Origin: Clostridiaceae bacterium | GTDB lineage: Bacteria; Bacillota; Clostridia; DSM-8532 | DNA: 48,431 nucleotides | Direction: 5' to 3' | Assembly: GCA_012719545.1 (NCBI GenBank) | Contig: JAAYAD010000048.1 | Coordinates: 1 to 48,431, forward strand | Part shown: piece by piece, positions 31,634 to 42,300 of the stretch | Numbering within the stretch: position 1 is the stretch's first letter | How the letters are laid out: each line of letters opens with the position of its first letter | Translations under genes and position numbers: made by a program | Notes under the pieces: generated by a model | Told to the model about the DNA's origin: nothing | The model's database searches: none | The model's input: only the letters and a program-made list of their open reading frames with translations

Positions 31634-32962
31634 ATGAAGGTTATTGAAGGAATAAGACCAATAAAAGAAGGCATCAGGATAAATGACAACAACCAGTATG
31701 CAGAAGCGGAAGGCTTTGTTCACCGTGTGCGTGATATGGGGAAGTTTTCCTTTATTGTGCTTCGTACGTCACGAAATCTTATCCAGTGCGTTGTGGACAG
31801 CGAGAAATGCGAAATAGCAAAAACAGGGGTTGGAAATGGAATAAATGAGGGCGACTGTGTAAGGATTACCGGTATTAAAGTTATAGAACCGAGAGCTGAA
31901 GGCGGCTTTGAAATTCACGCCAATAAAATTGAGAAATTGTCTCAGGCCTATGCACAACCGCCTGTCAACATTACCAAGCATAAAATCGACTCATCCCTTG
32001 ATGTATTGCTTGAAAACCGCCCTGTCACCTTGCGCCATCCAAAGGAAAGAGCCATCTTCAAGATTCAGGAAGGCATAGTAAGGGCATTCCGGGAATTTTT
32101 ACATGAACATGATTTCACTGAAATTCATACCCCGAAAACAACTTCTGCCGGAGCTGAAGGGGGAGCCAACATTTTTAAGCTTGATTATTTCGGTCAATCC
32201 GCATGCCTTGCTCAGAGCCCCCAGCTTTACAAACAGACCATGGTTGGAGTGTTTGGCAGAGTCTTTGAAGTGGGGCCTGTGTTCAGAGCCGAAAAACACA
32301 ATACCACAAGGCATTTAAATGAGTATATAAGCCTGGATGTTGAAATGGGCTTTATAAATGGCATGGAAGACTTAATGAATCTTGAAGTCTTAATGCTGCG
32401 CCATATTATTCAGTCACTCAAGGAAAATTACTCCAAAGAATTGGATATGCTCAAAGCAGAGCTTCCTGATATCGGGAATGTTCCGGTATATAAATTTAAG
32501 GAAGCAAAGGAGCTTTTGGCTAAAGAATACAACAGAAAAATAGGGGGTAATGGAGATCTTGACCCTGAAGAAGAAGTGCTTCTGTGCCGTTATGCAAAAG
32601 AAAAGCATGACAGTGAGTTTATCTTTATAACCCACTTCCCGTCTTCAAGAAGGCCGTTTTATGCCATGGATGATGCTGATGATCCGGGGTTTGCCCTGAG
32701 CTTTGACCTTTTGTTCAGAGGTCTTGAAATTACAACGGGAGGGCAGCGCATCCACGATTATAATGCTCAGGTGGAAAAGATGCAAAGAATGGGTCTGGAT
32801 CCTTCCGAATTTAAACATTATCTTTTGATACACAAGCATGGCATGCCGCCCCATGGAGGTTTTGGCCTTGGCCTGGAAAGGCTTGAAATGCAGCTGCTGG
32901 GGTTTAATAACATAAGATATGCAAGTTTGTTTCCTCGAGATGTAAAAAGGATTGCTCCGTAA
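31634..32962 (+). CDS. aspS: archaeal-type (probably non-discriminating) aspartyl-tRNA synthetase
   Basis: A class IIb synthetase of the short archaeal-type AspRS branch: 442 residues, lacking the extra GAD domain of bacterial AspRS (about 590). The OB-fold anticodon domain is at about 15-100. Motif 2 is FRAEKHNTTRHLNEYISLDVEM and motif 3 is GGFGLGLERLEM, ending LFPRDVKRIAP. The AspRS-like SPQLYKQ is present. With gatCAB directly upstream, it most likely also charges tRNA(Asn) with Asp, for GatCAB to amidate. AsnRS is the main alternative in this family, but the gene context favours AspRS. Ribosome site GGAGGAAG. Confidence 0.85.
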   Translation: MKVIEGIRPIKEGIRINDNNQYAEAEGFVHRVRDMGKFSFIVLRTSRNLIQCVVDSEKCEIAKTGVGNGINEGDCVRITGIKVIEPRAEGGFEIHANKIEKLSQAYAQPPVNITKHKIDSSLDVLLENRPVTLRHPKERAIFKIQEGIVRAFREFLHEHDFTEIHTPKTTSAGAEGGANIFKLDYFGQSACLAQSPQLYKQTMVGVFGRVFEVGPVFRAEKHNTTRHLNEYISLDVEMGFINGMEDLMNLEVLMLRHIIQSLKENYSKELDMLKAELPDIGNVPVYKFKEAKELLAKEYNRKIGGNGDLDPEEEVLLCRYAKEKHDSEFIFITHFPSSRRPFYAMDDADDPGFALSFDLLFRGLEITTGGQRIHDYNAQVEKMQRMGLDPSEFKHYLLIHKHGMPPHGGFGLGLERLEMQLLGFNNIRYASLFPRDVKRIAP

Positions 32963-33135
32963 TATATTAAGGCTTGATATAATAAATGGCTGAAAACATA
33001 CTTATATGTATCTTTGAACGTATTGTATGCATATAATATCATAAGAGAATTTGTAATAAAAAATGCAAAAACGAACATCTAATTATGCAAATTTAATGCA
33101 AGTATACGAAACATTGTAAGACAGCTAAAATAGGA

Positions 33136-33165
33136 TTGACTCTCTTAAAAAAATGCTGTTATAAT
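33136..33165 (+). promoter_or_regulatory. promoter of the type III glutamine synthetase gene
   Basis: TTGACT (33136-33141), 18 bp, TATAAT (33160-33165). Transcription from about 33172 would give a leader of about 145 nt containing the hairpin at 33224-33257. The earlier part of 32963-33135 shows nothing else. Confidence 0.8.
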
Positions 33166-33223
33166 AAGTCATAATATTAAACGAACTTTTTAAAGAAAAT
33201 CATTTTTGTTGTGTGGTAGAAGC

Positions 33224-33257
33224 AAGGGCGTTTCAGTGTATTATCCGAAACGCCCTT
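33224..33257 (+). promoter_or_regulatory. leader hairpin before the GSIII gene
   Basis: AAGGGCGTTTC (33224-33234) pairs perfectly over 11 bp with GAAACGCCCTT (33247-33257), loop of 12. No T-run follows, so it is not a simple terminator. It lies 59 bases before the start codon, within the presumed 5' leader. It does not match a glutamine riboswitch or ANTAR hexaloop that I can recognise; RNA stability or protein binding is possible. Confidence 0.6.
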
Positions 33258-33316
33258 ATGTATTTGCATAAATTTGGTAAGTTTACCTATCCCGTGTTAT
33301 GAAAGGAGAAAGCTCT

Positions 33317-35422
33317 ATGGAAAAAATATTTGATGAGACCGGATTCAGTATATTTGGTACCAACGTATTCAATGATGCGGTAATGCAGGAACGTCTTCCG
33401 AAGCCTATTTACAAAAAACTTAAGAAAACAATTACTGAAGGGCTGCCGCTCGATCCGGAAGTTGCGGATGTTGTAGCATGCGTAATGAAGAACTGGGCTA
33501 TTGAAAAGGGAGCAACCCACTATACCCACTGGTTCCAGCCAATGACCGGTATAACTGCTGAAAAGCACGATTCATTCCTTTCTCTTACCGGTGATGGCAG
33601 AGCCATTGCGGAATTCTCCGGCAAAAAGCTTATAAAAGGTGAGCCGGACGCATCTTCCTTCCCATCCGGCGGACTTCGCGCAACATTCGAGGCAAGAGGA
33701 TATACCGCATGGGATTGTACATCACCCGCTTTTGTTAAGGATGGTACACTGTACATACCCACCGCTTTCTGCTCTTACACTGGGGTAGCCCTTGACCTTA
33801 AGACACCTCTCTTAAAGTCCATGGAAGCTCTTTCGCAGCAGGCCCTGCGTATCTTAAGACTTTTTGGCGATACAACAACCAAGAAGGTAAGCACTACAAT
33901 AGGCGCTGAGCAGGAGTACTTCCTTGTTGACAAAGAATATTATATGAAGAGGCTGGATCTTATCCATACCGGACGTACTCTGTTTGGTGCTAAGCCTCCC
34001 AAAGGTCAGGAGCTTGAGGATCATTACTTCGGTAATTTGAAGACCAGAGTTGCCGAGTTTATGCATGAACTTGATGTTGAACTCTGGAAACTGGGTGTTT
34101 CTGCATGCACCAAGCATAACGAAGTTGCACCTGCCCAGCATGAGCTTGCTCCTGTATTCTCCACAGCAAATATAGCTACCGACCACAACCAGCTTACCAT
34201 GGAAATAATGAAGAAGATTGCCGACAAGCATGGACTTGCGTGCCTGCTCCATGAAAAGCCCTTTGCAGGTGTAAATGGTTCCGGTAAGCACAACAACTGG
34301 TCCATGACCACAGATGACGGAAGAAATCTTCTTGATCCCGGAAAGACTCCGGCGGACAACGCACAGTTCCTGGTATTCCTTATGGCAGTAATTAAAGCTG
34401 TTGACGAATATTCAGATCTCTTGCGCTTCTCAATAGCATCTGCCGGAAACGACCACAGACTTGGTGCCAATGAGGCTCCTCCGGCTATCATATCCATATT
34501 CCTGGGCGAAGAGCTCACAGACATAATTGAACAGATTGAAACCGGAGTTGCTAAGAACAACGGAACCAGCAGAAAGCTTGAGATAGGAGTTTCAACCCTT
34601 CCTGTAATCAGAAAAGATACCACCGACAGAAACAGAACATCACCCTTTGCCTTTACTGGCAACAAGTTTGAGTTCAGGTCAGTGGGATCATCTCAATCCA
34701 TTGCTACTCCTAACTTTGTTATTAATACCATTGTTGCCGAGGCTCTCAGCCAGATAGCCGACAGGCTTGAAAAAGCTGAAGACTTCCAGGCTGAAGTAAA
34801 TGCCGTAGTTAAGGAAATCATCAGCAAGCACAAGAGAATTATATTCAACGGCAACAACTACTCAGAGGAGTGGGTGGCTGAAGCAGAGAGAAGAGGACTT
34901 CCCAACCTTAAGACAACCGTTGATGCAATACCTGCTCTTATCTCTGAAAAGAGCATTAAGACATTTGAAAAGCACGGCGTTCTTACAAGCTCAGAGCTTC
35001 ATTCAAGATATGAAATCCAGCTCGAGAATTATGTTAAGACAATCAGAATTGAAGCAATAACAATGGTTGAAATGGCAAACAGACAGATTATCCCTGCTTC
35101 AATATCATATATGAAGAGGCTGGCTGAAACCGTTGTTTCCCTCAATTCTGCAGGAGTAGACTCTTCGGCTGTAAAGGCTGATCTTGAGAGAGTAACAGCT
35201 TTAGTATCTTCTGCAAGAAGCAAGACTGACTTATTGAAGAGTAAAGTGGATGAGCTGGACAGCCATGACGGTGACACTCTTGAACATGCAAAATACTGCA
35301 AGGATGTTATTATACCGCTGATGAGCGAGTTAAGAGAAGATGGCGACAAGCTCGAGACCATAGTAGATTCAACATTATGGCCAATTCCTACATATACAGA
35401 CCTGCTGTTCGGTTTGTTATAA
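33317..35422 (+). CDS. glnN: type III glutamine synthetase (GSIII)
   Basis: A 701-residue ATP-dependent glutamine synthetase of the large GSIII class (700-730 aa, found in Bacteroides, cyanobacteria and clostridia). Signature segments are [78 protein letters not shown] and [17 protein letters not shown], which hold the Glu/His metal ligands and nucleotide site. ATG 33317 follows AAAGGAG. It is monocistronic between its own promoter and terminator. The organism also has GSI (44493-45827), suggesting that the two are used under different nitrogen conditions. Confidence 0.96.
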   Translation: MEKIFDETGFSIFGTNVFNDAVMQERLPKPIYKKLKKTITEGLPLDPEVADVVACVMKNWAIEKGATHYTHWFQPMTGITAEKHDSFLSLTGDGRAIAEFSGKKLIKGEPDASSFPSGGLRATFEARGYTAWDCTSPAFVKDGTLYIPTAFCSYTGVALDLKTPLLKSMEALSQQALRILRLFGDTTTKKVSTTIGAEQEYFLVDKEYYMKRLDLIHTGRTLFGAKPPKGQELEDHYFGNLKTRVAEFMHELDVELWKLGVSACTKHNEVAPAQHELAPVFSTANIATDHNQLTMEIMKKIADKHGLACLLHEKPFAGVNGSGKHNNWSMTTDDGRNLLDPGKTPADNAQFLVFLMAVIKAVDEYSDLLRFSIASAGNDHRLGANEAPPAIISIFLGEELTDIIEQIETGVAKNNGTSRKLEIGVSTLPVIRKDTTDRNRTSPFAFTGNKFEFRSVGSSQSIATPNFVINTIVAEALSQIADRLEKAEDFQAEVNAVVKEIISKHKRIIFNGNNYSEEWVAEAERRGLPNLKTTVDAIPALISEKSIKTFEKHGVLTSSELHSRYEIQLENYVKTIRIEAITMVEMANRQIIPASISYMKRLAETVVSLNSAGVDSSAVKADLERVTALVSSARSKTDLLKSKVDELDSHDGDTLEHAKYCKDVIIPLMSELREDGDKLETIVDSTLWPIPTYTDLLFGLL

Positions 35423-35446
35423 TAAATAAAACAGAAAGCTCGCAAG

Positions 35447-35483
35447 AAAAGTACTGTCCAAGAATTTGGACAGTACTTTTTTC
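35447..35483 (+). terminator. strong intrinsic terminator after GSIII gene
   Basis: AAAAGTACTGTCCA (35447-35460) pairs perfectly with TGGACAGTACTTTT (35467-35480), loop of 6, and the T-run continues to 35482. Confidence 0.93.
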
Positions 35484-35553
35484 TTAGGTAGGTATTTAGT
35501 GGAGGTCTATGCTCAACAATAAAAAATTGCTGGAGCCTTTTTGAGAAAATGAA

Positions 35554-35569
35554 GGAGGCTTATGCCTCC
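35554..35569 (-). terminator. short hairpin downstream of dapL (possible terminator)
   Basis: GGAGGC (35554-35559), loop TTAT, GCCTCC (35564-35569). On the - strand it is followed by TTCATTTTCTC, only partly T-rich. It lies 120 bases beyond the dapL stop and may end the - strand operon. Confidence 0.45.
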
Positions 35570-35689
35570 CGCCAGGTTTATATTTACTTTCAATGTTGCC
35601 TTAATTATTTAATTAACTAGTAATTGCATTGATTATTACGCCGTACTTTGAGAACACCATGCTTTGAAAAGCTTTAAGAACTGCAAAGT

Positions 35690-36913
35690 TTAAATATTAA
35701 TGCCTGAGATTCTTGCTGCGGCTTCTTTTGTTTTGGCAGGGCTTCCGAATCCGGTAAGCCTGAAATAGCCCTCGCCCATGGTTCCAAAGCCTGAACCGGG
35801 TGTACCGACTATATGGCAGTTGTTAAGAAGATAATCAAAGAATTCCCATGACGAAAGACCATTTGGCGCTTTCAGCCAGACATAGGGTGAATTGACCCCG
35901 CCCCAAACCTTGAAACCTTTGCTCTTAAAGGCTTCACGTATAATTTTTGCGTTTTCAAGGTATAAATCAATGGTCTTTTTTATCTGAAGGCGTCCTGCTT
36001 CAGAATACAGAGCTGCAGCAGCCCTCTGGACTATATATGAAGCACCGTTAAACTTGGTGGTCTGGCGTCTTAACCACATTCCATGAAGGCTTAAAGGCTT
36101 TTCTGAAACAGTTACTTCAATGCTTTTTGGCACAACCGTATAAGCGCATCTTATGCCGGTAAAGCCTGCAGTTTTGGAAAAGCTTCTGAATTCAACGGCA
36201 ACTTTTCTGGCATTGGGAATTTCATAAATACTGTGTGGGATGCCGTCTTCGCGTATAAAGCTTTCATATGCGGCATCAAACAAAATCAGGCACTTATTCT
36301 CCAGGGCATAATCCACCCAGGCTTTTAGCTCATCATAGGTAAGAGCCGTGCCGGTAGGGTTGTTGGGAGAACAAAGATAAACAATATCAAGCTTTTCTTT
36401 GGGAATTTGAGGCTTAAAATCATTTTTGGCTACGCAGTCCAAAAAGCGGATGTACTCATAGCCGTTGGATGTAAGCTCTCCGCCGTTTCCTGCGAGGATA
36501 TTGCTGTCAAGATAAACAGGATACACAGGGTTTGATATACCTATGATATTTCCTTTGCCGAACAGGTCTGTAAAATTGGCAGTATCGCTTTTTGCCCCGT
36601 CGCTTACAAAAATTTCGTCGGCATCAATATCACAGCCCCTAGCCTTATAATCGCAGTCGGCAATGGCCTGCCTTAAAAAATCGTAGCCCTGTTCGGGTCC
36701 ATAGCCTCTGAAGGTGTCAACATGAGTCATTTCATCAACTGCTTCGTGCATCGCGCGGATGCAGACATCAGGAAGAGGCTGGGTAACATCTCCTATACCC
36801 AGCCTTATTACATCGGCAGTTGGATTATTGCTCTTAAAGGTATTCACCCTCTTGGCTATTTCAGAAAACAGATAAGTTTCCTTAACTTTCGAAAAGTTAT
36901 CATTAACAAGCAT
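35690..36913 (-). CDS. dapL: LL-diaminopimelate aminotransferase
   Basis: A PLP enzyme (class I/II fold) converting tetrahydrodipicolinate to LL-diaminopimelate in one step, bypassing the succinyl/acetyl routes of lysine and peptidoglycan DAP synthesis. At 407 residues it is normal. Family marks are RLGIGDVTQPLPD, the substrate loop GYGPEQGYDFLRQAIA, CSPNNPTGT, the PLP lysine K247 in FRSFSKTAGFTG, and the late GTPGSGFG...YFRLTGFG. AAGGAGA precedes the ATG. It follows dapF with a 74-base gap, and the two enzymes act in sequence. Confidence 0.97.
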   Translation of the reverse strand: MLVNDNFSKVKETYLFSEIAKRVNTFKSNNPTADVIRLGIGDVTQPLPDVCIRAMHEAVDEMTHVDTFRGYGPEQGYDFLRQAIADCDYKARGCDIDADEIFVSDGAKSDTANFTDLFGKGNIIGISNPVYPVYLDSNILAGNGGELTSNGYEYIRFLDCVAKNDFKPQIPKEKLDIVYLCSPNNPTGTALTYDELKAWVDYALENKCLILFDAAYESFIREDGIPHSIYEIPNARKVAVEFRSFSKTAGFTGIRCAYTVVPKSIEVTVSEKPLSLHGMWLRRQTTKFNGASYIVQRAAAALYSEAGRLQIKKTIDLYLENAKIIREAFKSKGFKVWGGVNSPYVWLKAPNGLSSWEFFDYLLNNCHIVGTPGSGFGTMGEGYFRLTGFGSPAKTKEAAARISGINI

Positions 36914-36987
36914 ATATTATCTCCTTACTTTCCAGTCGGATATATTATCAGCCAGTTATTATCGACAAATCTTTATAACAAAACCTT

Positions 36988-37809
36988 TTATATTTCTCCG
37001 TCAAAAACATGGGTGGCAGGACCGGTCATATATATGCCATCCGATGCCCACTCAATTTTAAGAACGCCTCCCGGAAGCCTGACGTTGGCTGTTTTATTGA
37101 GCTTGCCAAGGCGCATCATGGCGGCTGCCGAAGCACAGGCTCCGGTGCCGCAGGCCATGGTTTCGCCGCTGCCGCGCTCATAAACCCGCATAATCATTGT
37201 GTCAGGGTCAACCACCTCTACAAACTCAACGTTTACCGAGTAGGGGAATATGCTGAGCTTTTGAATGAGCTCTCCGTATTCCTGAACGGGGTAACCTGCA
37301 ACATCAGAAACAACGGCCACAGTATGAGGGTTTCCCATGGAAACGCTGTAAAGGGTAAAATTCCTGTCCTTAACCTGAACCTGTACAGGATACTGGTCAA
37401 AGAGAAAATCAGCAATTTGGTGAGTGTCAGAAAACTTAGGCTCGCCCATCCAAACCCGTACCTGCTCTATCTTATTGTCTTTACCGGGGAAGAGAGTGAG
37501 CTTTCTTATTCCTGCCAGGGTTTCCACGGTTACTTCGGTTTTTGTAGTCATTCCCCGGTCGTAAACGTATTTACCAACACAGCGGATGGCATTGCCGCAC
37601 ATCTCGCCTTCGGACCCGTCAGCGTTAAACATGCGCATTCTAAAATCGGCTTTCTGGGACGGGAGAATAAGTATCAGCCCGTCACCACCTATGCCGAAGT
37701 GCCTGTCGCTTAATTTAACCGAAAGGGATGCCGGATCCTCTACGGTTTCCTCAAAACAGTTTACATATATATAATCATTGCCAAGACCATGCATCTTTGA
37801 AAACTTCAT
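36988..37809 (-). CDS. dapF: diaminopimelate epimerase
   Basis: Cofactor-independent epimerase converting LL-DAP to meso-DAP with two cysteines: C71 in EMCGNAIRC and C220 in MACGTGACA, both visible. MKFSKMHGLGNDYIYV and FGIGGDGLI are typical N-terminal motifs. The length is 273 residues. It lies directly upstream of dapL, whose product is its substrate, and downstream of gltD with a 104-base gap containing a hairpin. Confidence 0.97.
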   Translation of the reverse strand: MKFSKMHGLGNDYIYVNCFEETVEDPASLSVKLSDRHFGIGGDGLILILPSQKADFRMRMFNADGSEGEMCGNAIRCVGKYVYDRGMTTKTEVTVETLAGIRKLTLFPGKDNKIEQVRVWMGEPKFSDTHQIADFLFDQYPVQVQVKDRNFTLYSVSMGNPHTVAVVSDVAGYPVQEYGELIQKLSIFPYSVNVEFVEVVDPDTMIMRVYERGSGETMACGTGACASAAAMMRLGKLNKTANVRLPGGVLKIEWASDGIYMTGPATHVFDGEI

Positions 37810-37862
37810 ATTTATTTACCTTCCGATACATTAATCCAATTTGAAAACCTGTTTTTTATAGT

Positions 37863-37901
37863 CTGAGGAAATCTTAAAATCAATATTTAAGATAAGCTCA
37901 G
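37863..37901 (-). other. intergenic hairpin between gltD and dapF
   Basis: ATCTTAAA (37871-37878) pairs with TTTAAGAT (37886-37893), and outside a symmetric 3-by-3 internal loop CTGAG (37863-37867) pairs with CTCAG (37897-37901). No T-run follows on either strand. It may be an RNA processing or stability element separating gltBD from dapFL messages. Confidence 0.5.
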
Positions 37902-37913
37902 GACTAAGGCATC

Positions 37914-39341
37914 TTAAACCAATCCCAGATAATTAGCAACCTCCAAAGCTGCGTCAAGGCCATCCCTGATGGCTCTTACAACAAGGCTTTGACCGGTGCG
38001 CATATCTCCTGCCGCAAAAATGCCGGGTTTGTTGGTTGCGTGAGTTTTTCCGAACTCAACCCCGAGAGCTATAGGAAGGTATGTTTCAGCACCTACAAAG
38101 CCCATAGCTATAAGAACCAGGTCGGCAGGATAGACCTTTTTGGATTCCGAAATGGGCTTTGGAATACGTCTTCCGTTTTCAACAACCCATTCTACTTCCA
38201 TGGTTTCAATTGCCTTGATATGACCGTTTTCACCAATGAAGGAGGCGGTGGTGGTGCAGAATCTTCTTGGGTCATATCCGAAAAGGGCAATGCTTTCCTG
38301 CTGACCGTAATCGGTTTTTAGTACGAATGGCCATCTGGGCCATGGGTTATCTTCAGCCCGCTTTTCGGGAAGTCGGGGCATAATTTCAAGCTGTACCACA
38401 GAGGCCGCTCCCTGGCGTATGGATGTTGCCACACAGTCGTTTCCGGTATCGCCGCCGCCTATTATAAATACATGTTTGCCTTCAAGGGGTCTTGATGATG
38501 TATCACCCGCAAGAACTCTCCGTGTGGCATCTGCCAGGAAAGGTACTGCAAAATAAATGCCTTCAAGGGTACGTCCTTCAACTGAAAGATCCCTCGGCTG
38601 TCCTGCGCCTCCGCACAGCAAAACAGCGTCGTATGAAGAAAGGCTTTCAATATCAAGATCCTTTCCTACATCTGTATTGCAAATAAATGTGATGCCTTCA
38701 TCTTTCAAAAACTTGATGCGGCGGGCCACAACTTTCTTGGGAAGCTTCATGTTGGGTATTCCGAAGGTAAGAAGGCCACCGGGAAGTTCGCTTTTTTCAT
38801 AAACCGTCACATCAATACCAAGACTATTGAGCTTCCAGGCTGCAGCCAGACCTGCTGGGCCGCTTCCTACGACGGCAACTTTCTTGCCAATGCGGGTTTT
38901 TGGGGGCTTTGGTTTAACCCAGCCTCTTTCCCATGCGGTTTCAACAATGAACCTTTCTATCTCTTTTATTGTCACTGGCTCATCATTAAGGCCAAGGGTA
39001 CATGCCCCCTCACAGAGGGCGGGACATACCATGGCTGTAAACTCAGGGAAGGGGCTTGTTGCAGAAAGCCGTTCCCAGGCTTCCCTGTACTGGCCTCTGT
39101 AAACCAGGTCATTCCATTCAGGAATAAGGTTGCCCAGAGGGCACCCGGAAGATACGCCCTTCCAGTTTACACCGCCGTGGCAGAAGGGAGTGCCGCAGCT
39201 CATGCAGCGTGCGGCCTGAGGGCATATTTCTTCCGCGCTTTGTACCGGGTGAAACATCTGCCAGTCCTGTATCCTCTCCTGAGGCGGTCTTTCCTTTGCC
39301 GTTTTTCTTTTATATTCCATAAAACCTGTTGGCTTACCCAT
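37914..39341 (-). CDS. gltD: glutamate synthase small (beta) subunit
   Basis: The NAD(P)H-oxidising, FAD-containing subunit of glutamate synthase. The N-terminal ferredoxin-like part has CMSCGTPFCHGG, SGCPLGNLIPEWNDL and CPALCEGACTLG, whose cysteines bind 4Fe-4S clusters. The FAD-binding motif is VAVVGSGPAGLAAAWKL (about residue 155) and the NAD(P) motif is VFIIGGGDTGNDC (about residue 295); the end GIFAAGDMRTGQSLVV is typical. It has 475 residues and starts 5 bases after the gltB stop, so translation is coupled. Confidence 0.97.
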   Translation of the reverse strand: MGKPTGFMEYKRKTAKERPPQERIQDWQMFHPVQSAEEICPQAARCMSCGTPFCHGGVNWKGVSSGCPLGNLIPEWNDLVYRGQYREAWERLSATSPFPEFTAMVCPALCEGACTLGLNDEPVTIKEIERFIVETAWERGWVKPKPPKTRIGKKVAVVGSGPAGLAAAWKLNSLGIDVTVYEKSELPGGLLTFGIPNMKLPKKVVARRIKFLKDEGITFICNTDVGKDLDIESLSSYDAVLLCGGAGQPRDLSVEGRTLEGIYFAVPFLADATRRVLAGDTSSRPLEGKHVFIIGGGDTGNDCVATSIRQGAASVVQLEIMPRLPEKRAEDNPWPRWPFVLKTDYGQQESIALFGYDPRRFCTTTASFIGENGHIKAIETMEVEWVVENGRRIPKPISESKKVYPADLVLIAMGFVGAETYLPIALGVEFGKTHATNKPGIFAAGDMRTGQSLVVRAIRDGLDAALEVANYLGLV

Positions 39342-39346
39342 AGTAT

Positions 39347-42300
39347 TTACCTCCCTGCCCCTGTCTTAATACTGAATGCTCTGGCCATGAGCTCTTCTCC
39401 CTCTAAACCTTCAAGGGTTGCTCTGTTAATAGCATCAAGCATTTCCTTATAATCGTCCGGGAGAACCTTAACGAAGCGGTGTACCATCTTGGGCCAGTTA
39501 TCCAGTATCTCGCGGCCGATTTCGGAACCTGTAAATTCCACATGCCTGCTTATAAGTGTGTAGAGAGTAACCACATCCATGGCATCCAGCTCATAAAGGC
39601 CGACCATTTTCCTGTTGCAGTTCTTTCTGAAATTCTCGTCCTCAAGGACATAGGCAATTCCGCCCGACATACCGGAGGCAAAGTTCTTGCCCACAGGTCC
39701 AAGTACAACCACTATTCCGCCTGTCATGTATTCGCAGCCATGCTCACCTGTGCCCTCGCATACGGCGTTGGCTCCGCTGTTTCTTACACAGAATCTCTCA
39801 CCGGCCTTGCCTGCCAGGAATAGTTCACCTGAGGTTGCTCCAAAGAGAGCAACGTTGCCGCAAAGAAGATTGTCTTCTTTACTCCAGCCCTTATTTTTAG
39901 GCGCTTTGACTATAATTCTTCCTCCGCTTAAGCCCTTGCCCAAATAGTCATTGGCTTCGCCCGTGAGGGTAAGCTCAATGCCGCGGGGAATAAATGCGCC
40001 AAAGCTCTGACCTGCCGTACCCTCAAAGGCAAACTTTAAGTGGGCATCGGGAAGGATTCCGTATTCTTTGCTTATAAAGTAACCAACCCTGGTTGCCACT
40101 GTTCTTTCAACATTTCTGATTTTTCTTGCAACAGAGCTTCCGCCCGAGGCAATAAGGGATCTTACCATGTCGTGGAACAATGCATTGTGCTCTTCGCTTT
40201 CTGGTACTGTGTGCCAGGGGAGAGGATAATCGGTTGAGACAATGGACGAAAGATCCAGGTGCTTTGTCTTTACACCCGTGCTTTGCTGAACAAGACAACT
40301 TGCACGGCCAACCATTTCATCAATTGATCTGAAGCCAAGTTCAGCCATTATCTCTCTTAAGTCCTGAGCAATAAACCTCATAAGGTTGATTACATATTCT
40401 GGCTTGCCGGTAAAACGAGCTCTTAGAGCGGGGTTTTGGGTAGCCACACCAACAGGGCATGTATCAAGGTTACAAACACGCATCATTACACAGCCCATGG
40501 CTACAAGGGGTAATGTTGCAAAACCGAACTCCTCGGCACCCAGCAGTGCTGCTATTGCCACATCACGGCCGGTCATGAGTTTTCCGTCAACCTCTAAGCG
40601 CACACGGCCTCTTAAGCCATTGGCTACAAGAATCTGATGACTCTCGGCAAGGCCTATCTCCCAGGGGAGCCCCGCATGCTGAATGCTGGTTCTTGGGCTA
40701 GCTCCGGTACCTCCGTCATAACCGCTTATGAGTATGACGTCGGCACCGCCCTTGGCAACACCTGCGGCTATGGTTCCGACACCTGTTTCGGAAACAAGCT
40801 TTACATTGATTCTTGCCTGGGGATTGGCGTTTTTAAGGTCATAGATAAGCTGGGCCAAATCCTCAATTGAATATATGTCGTGGTGTGGCGGAGGAGAGAT
40901 AAGGCTAACGCCGGGAGTGGAGTTTCTTACCCTTCCAACCCATGGATATACCTTATTTCCGGGAAGCTGGCCGCCTTCACCGGGCTTTGCGCCCTGAGCC
41001 ATTTTAATCTGAAGCTCTATGGCAGATGCCAGATACTCGCTGGTTACGCCAAATCTGCCCGAGGCAACCTGCTTGATTTTGCTGTTTTTAATGGTTCCGT
41101 ATCTTCTTGAATCCTCGCCGCCTTCACCGGAGTTGCTCTTTCCGCCAAGCCTGTTCATGGCCTCTGCAAGGCATTCATGAGCTTCCTGGCTTAAGGATCC
41201 ATAGGACATGGCACCGCTTTTGAAGCGGCGGACAATGCGTTCAACAGGTTCAACCTCGTCTATGGGAACGCTCTTTCCCTTCCTAAAGGCAAAGAGGCTT
41301 CTTAAGCTCATCTGGCCTTCATTGCAAATTCTGTCTCTGTATTCCTTATAAAGCTCATAGTCGTTGTTTCTTACTGCTGTCTGAATAAGGTGGATGGTCT
41401 GAGGATTGTAAAGATGTTCTTCACCGTCCCTCTTCCACTGGAACCTTCCGCCTGAAGGCAGAGGCTTATCAAGTTCAGCTACGGCCTTATTATGCTTATT
41501 TATGCATTCTGTCTCCATTTCGTCTATGGTAAGGCCTCCAAAACGGGATACTGTTCCTGTAAAGTATTTATCAATAACCTCATTTGAAAGCCCTACAGCC
41601 TCGAAAATCTGGGCTCTTATGTACCCGTCCACACAGGATATGCCCATTTTGGACATAACCTTCAATATACCATGCTCAACGGCATGTATGAAGTTATGTA
41701 TTGCCTTCTCCTTGTCCATGCCGGGCAGATAACCGTTTTCAACCATCTGGGTTATGGTTTCATATGCTCCTCGTGGATAGACGGCTTTTGCACCATATCC
41801 TATAAGGCAGGCAAAATGGTGTACTCCTCTGGGTTCAAAGCTATCCACAATAATTGAGCATCCGCCTCTCTGACCTCTTCTTATAAGGTGATGGTGAAGG
41901 CCGGAGGAAGCAAGTAGAGAAGGTATCGGAATATACTCCTCGGAAGCGTCCTTATCAGTGAGTATAAGGAGAACTGCTCCGTCGGCAATTGCCTGCTCCG
42001 CTTTTGCGAAGAAGTCCTCAAGACCCTTTTCAAGACCCTGCTCCCGGGTAAAGAGCATGGGTATCTCAACAGCCTTGAATCCGTCAATGCCTTTCTTCAG
42101 CCTTTCAAAAACACCATGGGTCAGAATGGGAGAATCAAGATGTATTTTTACGCAGTTTTCGGAAGAGTCCTGAGTAAAGTCGGAGCTCCTTCCTATAAAT
42201 ACATCCATGCCGGTAACCAGTTCCTCATGTATGGAGTCGATGGGAGGATTGGTAACCTGGGCAAAAAGCTGGTGGAAGTAGTTGAAAAGGGGCTGATATT

